NCBI GenBank assembly: GCA_039619475.1
Contig: CM077115.1
Coordinates: forward strand, 395,532,557-395,596,556
From: Icerya purchasi
Taxonomy: Eukaryota; Arthropoda; Insecta; Hemiptera; Monophlebidae
Direction of reading: 5' to 3'
DNA length: 64,000 nucleotides
Part shown: positions 13,203 through 26,016 of the stretch, piece after piece
How the letters are laid out: each line of letters starts with the position of its first letter
Numbering within the stretch: the stretch's first letter is position 1
Program-made: the position numbers and the translations under genes
The notes under the pieces: model-generated
What the model was told of the DNA's origin: nothing
What the model saw: only the letters and a program-made list of their open reading frames with translations
Database searches by the model: none

Positions 13203-14005
13203 TCCTGCTTTGGCTCAGACCTATTCTCAACTAGCAAAACAAGTATTAATGAGTTGCGCAAACATTTAAAATGTAAAAATATGCATGCAATACGAAAATT
13301 ATGTAGATGGCGCCATTTTTTTTTTAATTTTTTTTTTTTTGTTTTAAACCGAAGCATATTTGCGTTACATGAAATAAAACTAAATATGCCAGAAATATTA
13401 TTAAAATTATCGTTCGTATAACTGTACTACAATGGCATCCGTGTATTTTAATTGGCGTGTAGTAGTAATATTTTAAATCGCCATGCAATAATCCGTAAAC
13501 AAATTCATGACATGACGAAACAAGTGTACTTTGTATATCCGTTTTCAATATGCAGTATTTATCGTGGTAATTAAATCTTTTTATCTATTTTTAATAAACA
13601 TCGAATACAAGAGTGTGGGGGAAGTTCGCATTCCAAGATTTCCTGATTTAATCGAATTTTTTCTAGAAAACAAGAACATCTTAATCGACCGTGCTCCGGA
13701 TTCCAACCTAATCTGGGAATTTGATCGAAATCATTTAGTCGTTTCCGAAAACCAATTTCACAAGTATAATGTTGATTTGAAAATATAGCTAGACTGGCCA
13801 AGGTTTGCTCGGATCTCTATTCTGAATTTGCAAATCAGTCAAACGATTAATGAGTTTCGTAAATATTCATAAAATGCGCATAATGCGAAAGCTACATTTT
13901 CTTCGTACACATACGTCGCAGTACATTTTTTTTTTTCATACTGAAATATTTTCGTTTTACACGAAATAAAACTAAAGATATATTCTCGTAAGTAAAAAAT
14001 ATTAC
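13203..14005. repeat. Diverged direct duplication, about 200-bp units 595 bp apart
   Basis: Unit A (about 13203-13405) and unit B (about 13797-14005) align in the same orientation. Shared landmarks are GCTCAGACCTATTCTCAA versus GCTCGGATCTCTATTCTGAA, ATTAATGAGTT followed by AAAATG, a T tract, and a GAAATAAAACTAAA block near the end. Between them lies an 85-codon frame with no known domain. The units probably belong to an old interspersed or tandemly duplicated repeat of unknown class. Confidence 0.55.
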
Positions 14006-14009
14006 TACA

Positions 14010-14815
14010 AATTATTAACCGTGCAACTTCCTACAAGGACAACCCCCCCACACGTGCTTTAACTATGCGTAGAGTTTAAATGTCGAAATTAAATATTTAT
14101 TTCGCCGTGAAATAAAGATGCCTTCCGATTCGCTATTTACGAATGATAAAAATGAACGTACTATTTTTAACCGTGAAGTAAGCGATTTAATTTTTAATAA
14201 ATCTCAAAAGTAACCAACCATTTGGCTCATTTAATAAAGTTTTGTCGAAGACATCGATTTATCGAAAAACACTTCTAAAATTCGTGGATTTGATCAAAAT
14301 CGCTGAAACTATTTTCGAGATAACATTACAAAAGATATATATATGCGTGTAAACTTGATCTTTCGGAAGATGATAGTATATATTTATAGAAGATTTAATT
14401 GGTTATTTCTTAAAAAGCGTTAAAATAATTTACGGGTTTTTGCTGCAAATTTAGTTCGTAACAAAAAAAAGCGTTACTTATTTGCTTAAACAATTGATGT
14501 TGCAGCGTAACAGAAAAGCATTACTTCATATTATAAAAAAATAACGCTATTAATATAAGGATGCGTGTGTGTGTGTGCATAGATTTCTCGGAAAGTACAA
14601 GTTACCACCAAATACCACAGGGTTCTTCTGTAATTGTTATAGAATTGTTTTCAGTACGTCATTGTTTAAATAAATTCGTTATATCAAAATATTTCTTTTA
14701 ACCAGTATGGTCTGTAATTTATTACCATAAAAATGTAAAATATATCCTTTTTTTTTTTTTTTTTTGAAACATTTCGTAAACGGCTTTTTATAACAACACC
14801 GTATTCTTTTTTCAA
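14010..14815. other. AT-rich stretch, no gene seen
   Basis: The sequence TTTGATCAAAATCGCTGAAA near 14291 resembles TTTGATCGAAATCATTTAGT near 13720, hinting that the repeat noted just upstream continues. A T tract lies at 14750-14765. Nothing coding is seen. Confidence 0.4.
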
Positions 14816-14819
14816 ATTA

Positions 14820-14930
14820 TCGTTAGTACCATGTTGATAAGACCATGCCACCCGTTGGGTCAAAGCCGCTGGCGTCCTAAAAAATAAATGAAAAAAAAAT
14901 AAAATAAATAGACCACCAATGCAGAGGGAT
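14820..14930 (+). mobile_element. LINE-type 3' tail
   Basis: The sequence ends CTGGCGTCCTAAAAAATAAA followed by further A-rich AAAATAAATA units. This closely resembles the CTGGCGATCCC plus AAATAAATAAAATAAATA tail at 7.47 kb. It is probably the 3' terminus of a 5'-truncated element of the same or a sister family. No coding remnant is recognised upstream. Confidence 0.4.
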
Positions 14931-16539
14931 AATAATAAAATCCTGTAAAGAAATTTGTAATTTTTTAGCGCTTATAAGGCGTACAAATAGTCAATAAAAA
15001 GCTAACAAAGCTATATCAATATCTGATGGTGGAGGACCTCCCCACATAGCGTAAGCGATGGAGAGTTTTGTTAATTATTGCCGGGAGCAGTTTTAACATT
15101 CATAACATATCGAATATGCTGTAACGAAATATATCGCCCAAAAAAAAAAAAAAAAAATAAATGAAAAAAAAATATTTATTTTAATCTGTAGCTTTTTTCT
15201 TAAATATCTATTTAATAAATGACGTGTGGTAGTTTGAAAATATCTTTTTTCTAAGAATTAAGAAAACTACCCCATACGAGAGACAGGTGTCCGATCAAGT
15301 GTGTCCACTTCAAAGTCCGAAAGATCGAGTTCATTCCTAGTCCCTACATTTTTTGTCCAAATGTGTCCGGTTTTTGTCCCTCGTCACTGTAGCATAACAA
15401 ACGGTTGAAGGCCGAGTGTTATACAATTGCTAAGATTTTTCTTTTAATAAAAGACGGCATGGGGGTTAAGTAGTCGATTGAAAACGATTTTCCTGAAAGA
15501 ATTTTAAAACAAAAAAAAAAAAAGGGATTAGCGGTCAAGGAACTCTAAGAAGTGCTGAGTGTTACTCATTCATACGGCATAGTTTAGACTAATTTTTCAT
15601 CAAAATATTTTTTATTTTTCCTTCAATTCAAAACTTTAAAGTGCTGCTCCGCGTTTATTAGAAATAAGTTTGCGTTCTTGTGCGGGGGGAAAACCGTTAT
15701 TATACATGGCTGAAGGCATCGTGTATGGATTTTCCGAGAACACTGTTAGCGCGGTTGTTGAAATTTCGTCGAAGGAATGAGAAAATCCGCATCTAATCGA
15801 GGCGCACGTGCGCGCAGATGAATTACACGGCGGAATAGCGAGCCACGAAATCGGCCGATGAACGTGAACGCGCTGCGTAAGTGGAAAAATCTAAAAGGAA
15901 ATCGTCTGAGCGGAAAATGCGATTCAATCTTTGCTCGGAAAAACTCGGTGAATAAGTTGAGCTAGTTTTCCATTTCGCAGTGAAAAAGATTCGTATGGTG
16001 GAATGTGCTGCGCGCGATGTCGTAGTCGGCATTCCGGCAGACCTGGCATATAGTGAGGAAGGAAAGCTTTCTAATTTAATAGAACCGATAGGTAGCCGGA
16101 TGCGACTGGAGGGGCATTCGAAGAAAAAGTGAAAGGACGTTCGATTGTTATTCGGGAAATAAAGTAGCGCGATAAGAATGACTGGCTGAGAATTGTTGTA
16201 AAGAATAGTATCCCGGAGAGGGTTATTTCTGCGTAAGTACCGCGGCTTTTTTTTTGCTCCTCCGACTCGCTATTTCTTTTTATTCCGCCAAACTTCTCCC
16301 CATGGTATTTCATGTCGGTCGGACGCTCTCGCCTACTTTTTCCTTTCGGAGCCGCTCGACAAACTGCACACGGCTCTTCTCCATTAGATACGCTGCCGGT
16401 AATGTAGTTGCTTGTCATCATCCTTGTCGAACTGCGAACCGTGTTGGAAAGCCATTTTCCCTCTAGCCGACCAATCCATTTCACCTAACTACCTACTTAC
16501 CGCTACCATCTTACCTGCAAACGACAGCCTTCCAATGTT
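14931..16539. other. No gene seen; A tails and a GC-richer patch
   Basis: A second A-rich run at 15141-15172 has the same AAATAAATGAAA style as the tail just upstream and may be another retroposon end. From about 15.65 kb the sequence becomes more balanced. A 137-codon minus-strand frame at 16071-16484 and a 70-codon plus-strand frame overlap each other without domain signatures, as expected when GC rises and stops become rarer. Confidence 0.5.
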
Positions 16540-16720
16540 ATCTCGCGACTTTTGAATTGCCAAACGGCGGCCCGGTTTAATTTTCGCGCGCCCAACTTAT
16601 CTAAATTGGAAACATCTATTCGCCGCCGTCACCCTTTGGAAATTCCGAAAAGAAACGCTACCCTAAAGGAAGAAGAAGACACATGCGCGCTAAATTAAAT
16701 TGGAAAATTGTCGTTATCCC
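16540..16720. promoter_or_regulatory. Short non-coding block of regulatory-like composition
   Basis: A GC-balanced block with GGCGGCCCGGTTTAATTTTC and several TTAAATTGGAAA-type words stands out from its surroundings. It contains stops in all frames. Enhancer-like function is only a guess from composition. Confidence 0.12.
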
Positions 16721-19700
16721 CCTTCAACCCCCCTTCTGTTCGACAAAGTGTGCTACTAGAAAATTAAGCGCGTTCGATTAACTTGAAATCTAACAGATCG
16801 GACTTATTCGAAACGCTCTTTAGTAGTCCCTCCCGCGTACAGGTAAATCGGACGAATTTATCGGCGGATCGTTTGTTATTTGCTGCGTGTGAAATACGTG
16901 CATTGAAAATATTATTGAAAATACACGCAACGGCCGGTAACGGACGTTTACATTTTACACTTTTGAAATATTACTAATGTTTGCAATTCGCCCGGATTAA
17001 ATTTTATTAAACTTCTCTACGAGATTAAATCTCAAACGGGCTTTTTTTCTTAAACGTGACTTATGTAAGAAGTTACTCTTCAATAATGTGCTGAAACATT
17101 TTTCACGGCGAATAGAAAATCTTCTTTCGAGCAATAGTCGTCGAATGTTCAAGTGTCGGCTAGATAGCTCGCCTTTTTACCCTGCAAGAATGTAACGGTC
17201 GCATTTCGAATTTGACGAAACTGAATGCAGCGAAGGCTTTGGAGAAACACTTCATTACCGGACATCAGCGGTGCAATTATTGCATTTTCGGCATCCGCTA
17301 TGCGATATGTCTAAAACAATCGAATAAGTAAAACTTTACCCCTGAAGGATTTAAAAAAGTTTTTTTGATTTGTTGGAAACGACGGTTTTCACGGTTTCTC
17401 AGCAAAAAGAGTAAGGCGGCGCAAAGCAGTTAGAAGTTCCGGTGAACCGTTTAAAAAACCGTACTAACGGGTGACTAAGCGAATTTCAGGGTCGGGTTGT
17501 CTTTTTTGTTTTACAGCGGCTGTGTTGATTGCAGGAGCGTGTAACGACGGGGAATAATGACGGAAAAATAAATTAAGCAATCTCGGCGCGGACGATAAAT
17601 CGCGGTGAACTTGGACAAGGAGGACACAGTGCATAATCCGGTTTCTAGCAATGTAATTATTTCCATCGGCTTTACAATGTCGTCGCAATATAATTTGGCG
17701 AAGAAACATGGCGAAAACAAGAAATGAAGTTGATTAAACGATTTAAAATGTGCCGATATTGTAAAGCCGGAACCGGTAATCGGTAATCATTGTTATCAAT
17801 TATTAAACAGTCGAGACCGAAGTTAAAAATCCGTTTAATTAAACCAGTGCGCGTTCATTAATTGTACGGAATAAATAGAAAAAAAACCCCGATAAATATG
17901 AAATAATACCTGTAACTCTTAAATCGAAATAACGTTGATTTATGAAACATCAGATCATTTTTATTAGTAATAAAATTTAAAAGCGTACACCTTTTTAATA
18001 ATTTTTGGTAGATGCAAAGTCGATTTCTCAATCTTTGAAAATACTTGCAGGCAATGTCCTACCTTTGAGGTCTTCTACTGCGGATTCCAACTTATCGTCA
18101 TCCCCTTATTCTCGCCTTTCTTCTTGGGTGGACCTCATCGTCGTCCTGATTAGTTATCCACGCATTACCGACTCTTCACTTATCGATGAGATCGCCTTGA
18201 AAAGATTTGGCAAACTTTTTTTTCCTAAAGTTCCGCCGATGTAAGAACAGAAGAAAAGATATTCTCTCACCCTAGAGTGGATTAAAGAAAAGCTGACTCT
18301 ACAGAATGTGCAAACGTGTTGTCTGAATTTCTAAATCACCGCTAAACACCATCATAATAAATGTCCATTAAACATTTCATGATAAGCTTATTGTTGTGGT
18401 TCTTTTTTTTTTTTTCTTAGGCTGCCCATATATCTTTTCTCAAATTACTCCATTCCATTTGTTCTTCCAAAATGTTCCGACAATAACCTTTTTTCTTCAA
18501 CATTTAAATTCCTTCCAAAACGGCCTTTCGAAACTACAGATGCGTTGATTATTTCAACTGACAATCCTTAATTTAAATTATTTCATTCCATTTTTGTTGT
18601 TCTGCTTTGTTTCTCTTTTTTTGAATATTCTTTAATCGTATCTTCTGTTGGTTTTCCGACGTTGCTGATCGTATGCGAGATTAATGTAATTTTCGTCAAG
18701 TTTAGGGACGAGGTATATTTCGAATTTTCTAAAATTTTTTCAAGCTTTAATTAATGTAATCTTATAAGGACTGTTTTTGATTTTATACACTGTTTTCAGT
18801 GAGACGCGACTAAACGCCGGTAAAAATGAACCTCGGCTTCAACTCTTCATCTATTCCTTAGTTAGGTCTACGACTTCACCTTTTGTAACAATTTCTTCAC
18901 CGTCTAGTCTTATTCGACTTTAGGATAGACCTTTCAAAAGGAAACTAGAGTTCAGTAAGTGCGCTTTTTCCGTATACCAAGTCGAGATACTCGACGTTGA
19001 AACGATGAAAGTAACTTTGCATTCGAATGATAAGTGAAAAATGAGTGAAAGACTGATTTCTAAGGGAAAAAACGACTTGACGTAAATTTTTTTTTTGAAT
19101 AGGCTCTTGACCAAAATCCCCGTGTATTGCTGCAAAAATTGTGGGCCATAAAAACAGCATCCAGCGGCAGTTTCCAGCGCACGTTTAACTTCAGTTCCTC
19201 GTGAACAATTTGTATTTCCGTTCGGTATTTAAATGAATAAATAAAAGCGTTGCAATTATTCGAGACAGAATACACCAATCACGATCGTGATCATTTCTAT
19301 ACGCTGTTAGAGCACTATTACGATGTATTAAAAATAAATAAACCCATTAAGAAAGTCGCGAAAGTAAAATTTTAAACGTATGAAAAGTTACCGCCAGTTC
19401 TCGAAATCTGTTATTATTTAAAATTGTAAACTCTGTTAGTGAGTTTATTTATTTTCAATTAGTTGACCAACATTGTGAACATCGAAAAATCAAAGAGGTA
19501 TTTTTTTCTTTTTTGGTTTATCCTCTTTTACTACTAATTTATTAACTCGTACGTTATTGGTTTTTCCCCTAAATGATGGCGCTTTTCAAAAATACAATTA
19601 AAATCATTATTATCGTATTAAAAATATATCGTAAATCTTGGCAATGATAATAATAGAATTTAAAATAATAAAAATGTAAATGTTATATCGCTTTTGGAAA

Positions 19701-20127
19701 ATAGTATTCGATAATTAAGAAAAGTTTTTTTTTTTTTTTTTTTGGCTGACGAAATTTTAAAATCGAATATATAAAAGATAATGAAACAGTAGAAATAAAC
19801 AGAAAATAATAGATTACTACATCTGTAATTCTGAGAATCTCATTGATTGAGCTAATGATCAATATTTTATTGTTTTTGTGTGATTTTTTTTACATTTGGA
19901 GATTTAGACTTGTATGCACATGTGTGTCCGGATATGCTTCCTTTTAGTATCTCGATAAGAACTGCTTATATAGGATATTTAAAATGTGTCTCCTGTAGAT
20001 TTTGAAATTGTATAAATTTCGTCATTTCATTGATATTTCATATAAATTATTAACCGCGATTAAATAACTCCGGGTTCGTGAACTTTAATTGCTACGTTCA
20101 TTAACATTTTTTTTCTAGATTTTTCAC

Positions 20128-20130
<3 letters not shown>

Positions 20131-20158
<28 letters not shown>
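20131..20158. repeat. (AT)14 microsatellite
   Basis: An uninterrupted run of 14 AT units. Confidence 0.95.
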
Positions 20159-20162
<4 letters not shown>

Positions 20163-21716
20163 AATATTTTCAACAAAATTATCATTTGTGACTATGGGTG
20201 TTTTTTCTAGTCTGCGTGTATAGTAATGGAATTTTATTTATGTTCGTTTTCTACATCTTTTATATACTATATATTTTTAAAATTATCGCATGAAATGGTT
20301 ACCATTTGGGTAAATAGCAAATTCACAACCTTCCAGCGGAAGGCAATATATTAATAAACAGAAAAATACTAATATTTTCTTAGTACAGAATTATTGATGT
20401 AAATATTTGAAAATATTGAAAGTGGAACAAAAAGTATTCTAAAGACGGGGTAAATTGAATTTGAAAATGAGTAAAATAAATTCTAAAATTTCTATCATGT
20501 CACTGTCGGGTCAAAAAGAAAAATAAGAACAACTTTTACGTTATGATGTCGAACCGCGCGAAATGGTAATATTTAACTGTAACATTAAGTGAGCTTTTAC
20601 AATGTCATTACCGGAATTATCTAAATGAAAGGTAAACTAGCGGTGTGATTTTTAAAGCCTCCTCTAGTTAAAATTCAGTTCCGATAAATTATGATAACAT
20701 ATACACATACAGATCTGATTTGAACTCGATGGAGCTCGGACAAATAGAGATCGCAGTTCGAAATGTGAATAACTTTAATAATCGCTTCCATTATTCGATA
20801 CCGGACTATTTTGCGGTAACGAGGCAGTTGATATTATCGCCTTTTTTCGAGAATTTCTACAAGAATGGGGGGGGGGGGTCCTTGGTGGCCATTACCTTCA
20901 AAATTGGATAATAAGACGTTTTAAACGAGAGAAAAAAAAAAAAGAAGGAAAATATGCCTAAGTAATCTGGAATCCAAAAGAGAATTCTACGAAATGAAGA
21001 AGCAAGCCAAGTGTAAAATAACTTTGTTCAAAAGAAGATTTTATTCAGGGCTTTAGTAAGCGGTTATAGTCGGCCTAACTAGAAAAAGCAACTTTCAAAG
21101 TAGACGAATTATGAAGCGAGATGTGGTATAAACGGACAGGATGAAACAGAAAGTGATGGCGAGAAAAAAGATAGCAGCCGCAATCCAATAAAATCCGCTT
21201 CGGAGGAAGGTTCAACAATTAGAAGTGGTATTAAAATCGGTATAAATTTACATGCACAGCGGTAAGCGTAATCCGATGGCGCTATTTATCAAATGTTCGT
21301 CGCACTGAGAGAAGGTTGTGCTTAAATTACTTTCATTTCGTCGAAAATTTCTAAACCAGTTTTATATCTCGAACTGCGCGCGCGTGCATTACACGCATCA
21401 GCGTAACCGCGGAGGGGAACATATTTACATTTTGTCGGTCGGCTAAGACCCCTTCGAAAGCCCGCGAAGACGACATACCTTTTCGGGATTATTTTTTTAC
21501 GGAAGAATTTTTGGTTTTTTATCCGCCGTCCCAAGTTCTAACAATTGAACAGGACGCTGCCTAAGCCGCGACAATATCTAATTTAAAACAAAAGGTGGAA
21601 AACCCCAAATTTGAAACAAAATGCAAACGAGTATTTCAAAAAGAATGCAGCTATTGAAAATACGTTGAGCTGTAATTGAATGGGGAATGCTTTTTTACTT
21701 TTAGATTTCTTTTAAG

Positions 21717-21718
<2 letters not shown>

Positions 21719-21780
<62 letters not shown>

Positions 21781-21805
21781 ATATATATATATATATATGT
21801 ATGTG

Positions 21806-21838
<33 letters not shown>

Positions 21839-21840
21839 GT
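21719..21840. repeat. Long (AT)n microsatellite with GTATGT interruptions
   Basis: About 120 bp of AT repeat is broken by a few TGTATG units toward the 3' side. Both strands give Tyr-Ile frames that are artefacts of the repeat. Confidence 0.95.
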
Positions 21841-23329
21841 GATGGCCACATTTTCCGATAATTGTTTTCTGAAAAATATTTTCCGCTTTTAAACGGACTT
21901 CCATTTAGCCGGTCGATAAGAACATGATTGCGCCAGCTTTTCTTATAATGGATTTTGACGCTTAATATTTTTCGGTAAATTTTAATTAACGTTATAACAT
22001 CGGGTGTATTATTCCCGAATAAATCGAAATATCGCATCAAACGAAACGAAGTTGGCGGGCTTTAAAAGCTTCTATGGTTCAGGATGGAGAGAACATTCTA
22101 ATCGGAAACTGGCCGAATTATATATAGACACCTCTTATTCATGTTACGTTTCTGATAAACAGCGTTCTGTTTTCGGTATTCCAACTATTCACCGTACGCG
22201 ATGCTGCAGCGTTGTGACATCCATGTTATTAATCTGGTCCTTTTTGTCAGTCTGTTCCAAGCTGCGCGACTAGATTCTAGATTCTTCCTTCTCGTGTACC
22301 TTTTATGAGTTTCAGTCGGCATATTTATTGAAATAAAAACACTTGAAATGCATTCCGGCATCCCTGTAAAATATTAAAGAGATCGAATTAATTTATAATT
22401 ACTTTTTTTTTCCATTTAAAACGGTGGTATCGAATTCGCTCATATCGGTACGTCATTTACTTTTTAAAGCCAAACAGATACTTGAAAATGCGCAACTTGC
22501 GTCGAACATATCTCTCGTAGGAAGTTATTAGAGAACTGCTAAGGAACTGACGGTGTAAAGTGCACCCACGTGTCACGGTAATGCCGAAAATCGATAGTGT
22601 AGTACTTATGCTAAATTCTAGTCCAGATGCGGTTAATGTGTTGGTGCTGCTTTCGAAATCGAGCCCTATTGATAATAATATTTGCAGCGGGTGAAGATTT
22701 CTAGAACATCATTTCGGTAGGATCGGTTTTTTTTTTTTTGTTTTTTTAACCATGTTTATTGCGTTCAAGGATCCCGCCCAGGGTAAAGCTTGCCGGCAGG
22801 GTTCTAAAAATTATACGTGTTCCCCCATTCTCTTTATTCTATAAATATCTTACGTAAAATTATTATAACGGATACATAAAAACAATTATCGATAAAACTT
22901 TTATAACTTTAATTTATTTATCGCAGCTAACATCGTGGATTTTATGTAATTACGCAGCGGAGACTGCTCAGTGTGAAAGATTTCCGGATTTTCCCCGTCA
23001 ATGTAACTGCCCAAAATTTCTGATTGTCCGAAGTTAATAGATAACTGTTTGAGCTTGCGGTTGATTAGAACAGAGATCCTTTTTTTCGAGCCGGACAAAT
23101 TCGTTAAAATCATTTTCGATATATGTATTTTCAATTCGGCTTCATAAGCCGGATTCGTTATAAAGTTTTTCTTTAATTTTCGTGATCAGGGGAAATCGTA
23201 TTCGTGCGCGTTATTCTTTATAATTTTAATTCGTTACAATTCGCGTTACATTTTACCTTAAAAAATACGGATTCTTAACTGAAAAGCCAGCAGGAAAAAA
23301 TGAAACACCAACCACACCGTATGATCCTT

Positions 23330-23970
23330 CGCTAAGCGATCACTTACTCGACGTCCGGAATAAGAAGAATAAATTACCAGACGCGTTGTTGTTAGCCCTC
23401 CTTAATCTACCTCTCGGAGAAACTCTTATCGAAATTACCGAAAAGAAAATTAATGGCCGAAACGGTGCAGAGGAAGAAGTGAACACCGTCGTTCGGGGTT
23501 GCTTCGGTCTGGTCCTTTTCTTCGTGAGCGTGCCCGGAACCGGCGAGAAAGAGACGGAACCGTCGAGTCCGGTAATTTCTTCTGTAGCTCTGGTTATCAT
23601 TTTGCTTTTTCTCGACAGGGCGATTTGAAGTTCGGGATAGGGTTAGTGGAAGCACTTTTGAGCAGTTTCTATGGAAATGAATCATATCTCGTTCGACTCC
23701 GATAAAAAACCACCGGCCTGGGCGCGCTTAGTAGCGCGTGTTGCACACGGAGGTGTGTGCGCACGGCAGCATGAAGGGTGCAGCGGAAATGGGTCTCCGG
23801 CATTCGTGCCGAGGTTCAAAATGAGCCTTCTCGAGTACAGCTTATTTTGCATGATAATCAGCGCGTTCCGTTTCGGCGAATTTAAGCCCCATGTTGCGCA
23901 GTTCACCTTTTCCAAGCTGAATTTCAGCACCCCCGAGACATGGGCCTACATAAAAAAAAAAAAAAACGAT
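23330..23970. other. GC-richer patch with overlapping chance frames
   Basis: Five frames of 68-116 codons overlap here on both strands, none with a recognisable domain. Short self-complementary words are present, such as GCGCGC...GCGCG near 23723 and CACACGGAGGTGTG near 23744. A first exon or promoter cannot be excluded, but no splice or start context supports it. Confidence 0.3.
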
Positions 23971-25974
23971 ATTTCATTTTCAGCCGGCTCCTCTAGTATC
24001 ATCTCGGTCGGCGTGCTTTAATATTTCTGTCACGACCATACGCACACGTATACACACATGTAACGAGTCACGTTTGTCTTATAAATTATTCACTTTATAC
24101 GGAGATTTGCGATTTTTCTCCTTGCGCGAGAATACGTACACTGCGTTCCTCCCGATTTTGATTATTTTAAATGTTTCAGCCGGTGCTGGTAACGCATGTT
24201 AATAACCCAGTTTGTTTCGTATTATATTCTCTATCCTTTTTGATATTATACGCTCCTGCTGCAAACGTAAATTTACTCGGAAACGATTGCCAATGAAAAT
24301 TTTTTTCAAGGTATTTAGTACGAATTTCCAGCGAGTCGGAAGGACCGTGTCCAGCGGACTCGGCTCTTCTCCGTGTTGTTGTTGTAGAAATATTTAACAA
24401 CTTACTTAGGGCTCCTCCGGTATATGATTGTAACTGATTTGCATCCTTTCTCCTCCCTGCCGAAGCGCAGCTACGGTGGTTTTGGAAAAATCGAAGAAAA
24501 GGATTTTTTTTTTTTTTTAAGTTCGATTCTTTCGGATATTTTCGCAAAAAATAATTTTCCAATTTACTATACCGTCTCCTACACTATTCCACGATGGACT
24601 ATTTAGCCTAATTACGGAGGACAAAGCGTAATTTAACAGTGTGCAACAGAAAATTATACGCATATTACAGACAAATACGATCGTATTTGTCGGAAGTTTC
24701 ATAGTGGTAAAAATTTTATCAAATAAAAATTCGTTCCGTAAAACTGTCAGCTAGAGTACCGTGTAGGACGGACCGGTTCGTTATTTCTAGGTTTAAAGTA
24801 CAACCTTTCACAGTTTAATCGAGTATTACGTACATATTAAATTTATGCAAAACGGCCATATTCAGTAGCGGTTGATTTACGGGCTATTTCGATTTTCGAT
24901 TTTTCATTGAAGAACTTTTTTGATTTTAACAATTTCTACGATTTGTTGAACTTAAAGTTGCAGCGAGACACCGTTCGATTTCTGTCCGATAAACGATTGA
25001 GCTCACCTAATAGGTCCCGCTCGAATTATCTTCTTTGAAGCGAAATTGCTTCCTTCGAAAATTCTGCATATATGAAATCGGAAATACTTCTTTTTTGTCG
25101 CTTGAGATATTATTTTCATTTGCAAAAATGGTCCTTGTTCCGTTGATTTTGCACAATAGAGTTAAGTTCTTAACTGAAAACAACATTGTTTAACGATTCT
25201 TCCACTACGTACACATTGTTGCCCTTGTGATGCGGTTACCTTTTCAAACTTATTGAACAGCGCTAATTCTCGGCGATAGCGTAGAAGATGCAATGACATA
25301 AACGTGTCCAACTTACGATCGCCGAGAATATCCAAGCGTGAAGATAGAAATCGCACCGTTAGAAAAATGTCGTATATAGTGTTTCAACGACGTCGGAAAA
25401 CTTAAAAGAAAATCAGCGACTGTAGGCTAAATTACAAGGAAGACTTCGTTAAAAATAGACACCAAAAAAAAACTCGTTTAGATATAAAAAAAAACCACCG
25501 AAAAATGGAAATTCGGAATATTTACTTTATTTAAATTTAATTGCTAATTTGTAACTCTAGCCGAATGGTAAGGCTCTCTAATAAATGTTCTCAATAAATC
25601 TTAAGTAGAAGATGCTTTTCCATATTCGAATAATTTAAAACTGAAAAATTTAATTTCAGATTTTTCCAATTATGTAATTTTTATCATTAGCAGAGTTGCA
25701 AATTTATCTCTTCTAAATTATTATTTCATTGTGTTTTCGTATTATAATATCTTCAAAGTAAAAGGCCGATCTAAACCTCGGTGTTCTGTGCATGAATAGA
25801 CATATGGCTATTTATAAAATTATTATTTTTATTTTTATTTTTTTGGACGATATAGCTGTTGGATAACTTAAGCTTTCCTTAACATACTAACAATGTTTTT
25901 ATTAAAGTAAATGAACATCCGCAGAGTAAGTGAAATAAAAGAATGGTCTATCTCACTGCGACTTACACACACGC

Positions 25975-26016
<42 letters not shown>

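Larger units (their letters stand above)
16721..23329. other. Long AT-rich stretch without a recognisable gene
   Basis: Besides the AT microsatellites at 20131 and 21719 and a 12-base G tract at 20867-20878, only chance frames of 60-90 codons are present. Frames at 18005-18244 and 22004-22273 were inspected and show no domain. No RT, transposase or tRNA signature was found. Confidence 0.5.

Noticed and set aside
16071..16484. 137-codon minus-strand frame
   Set aside because: Overlaps a plus-strand frame and has no recognisable motif; composition effect is enough.
18005..18244. Possible LINE fragment in a 79-codon frame and its reverse strand
   Set aside because: No RT, endonuclease or RNase H motif could be recognised in any frame.
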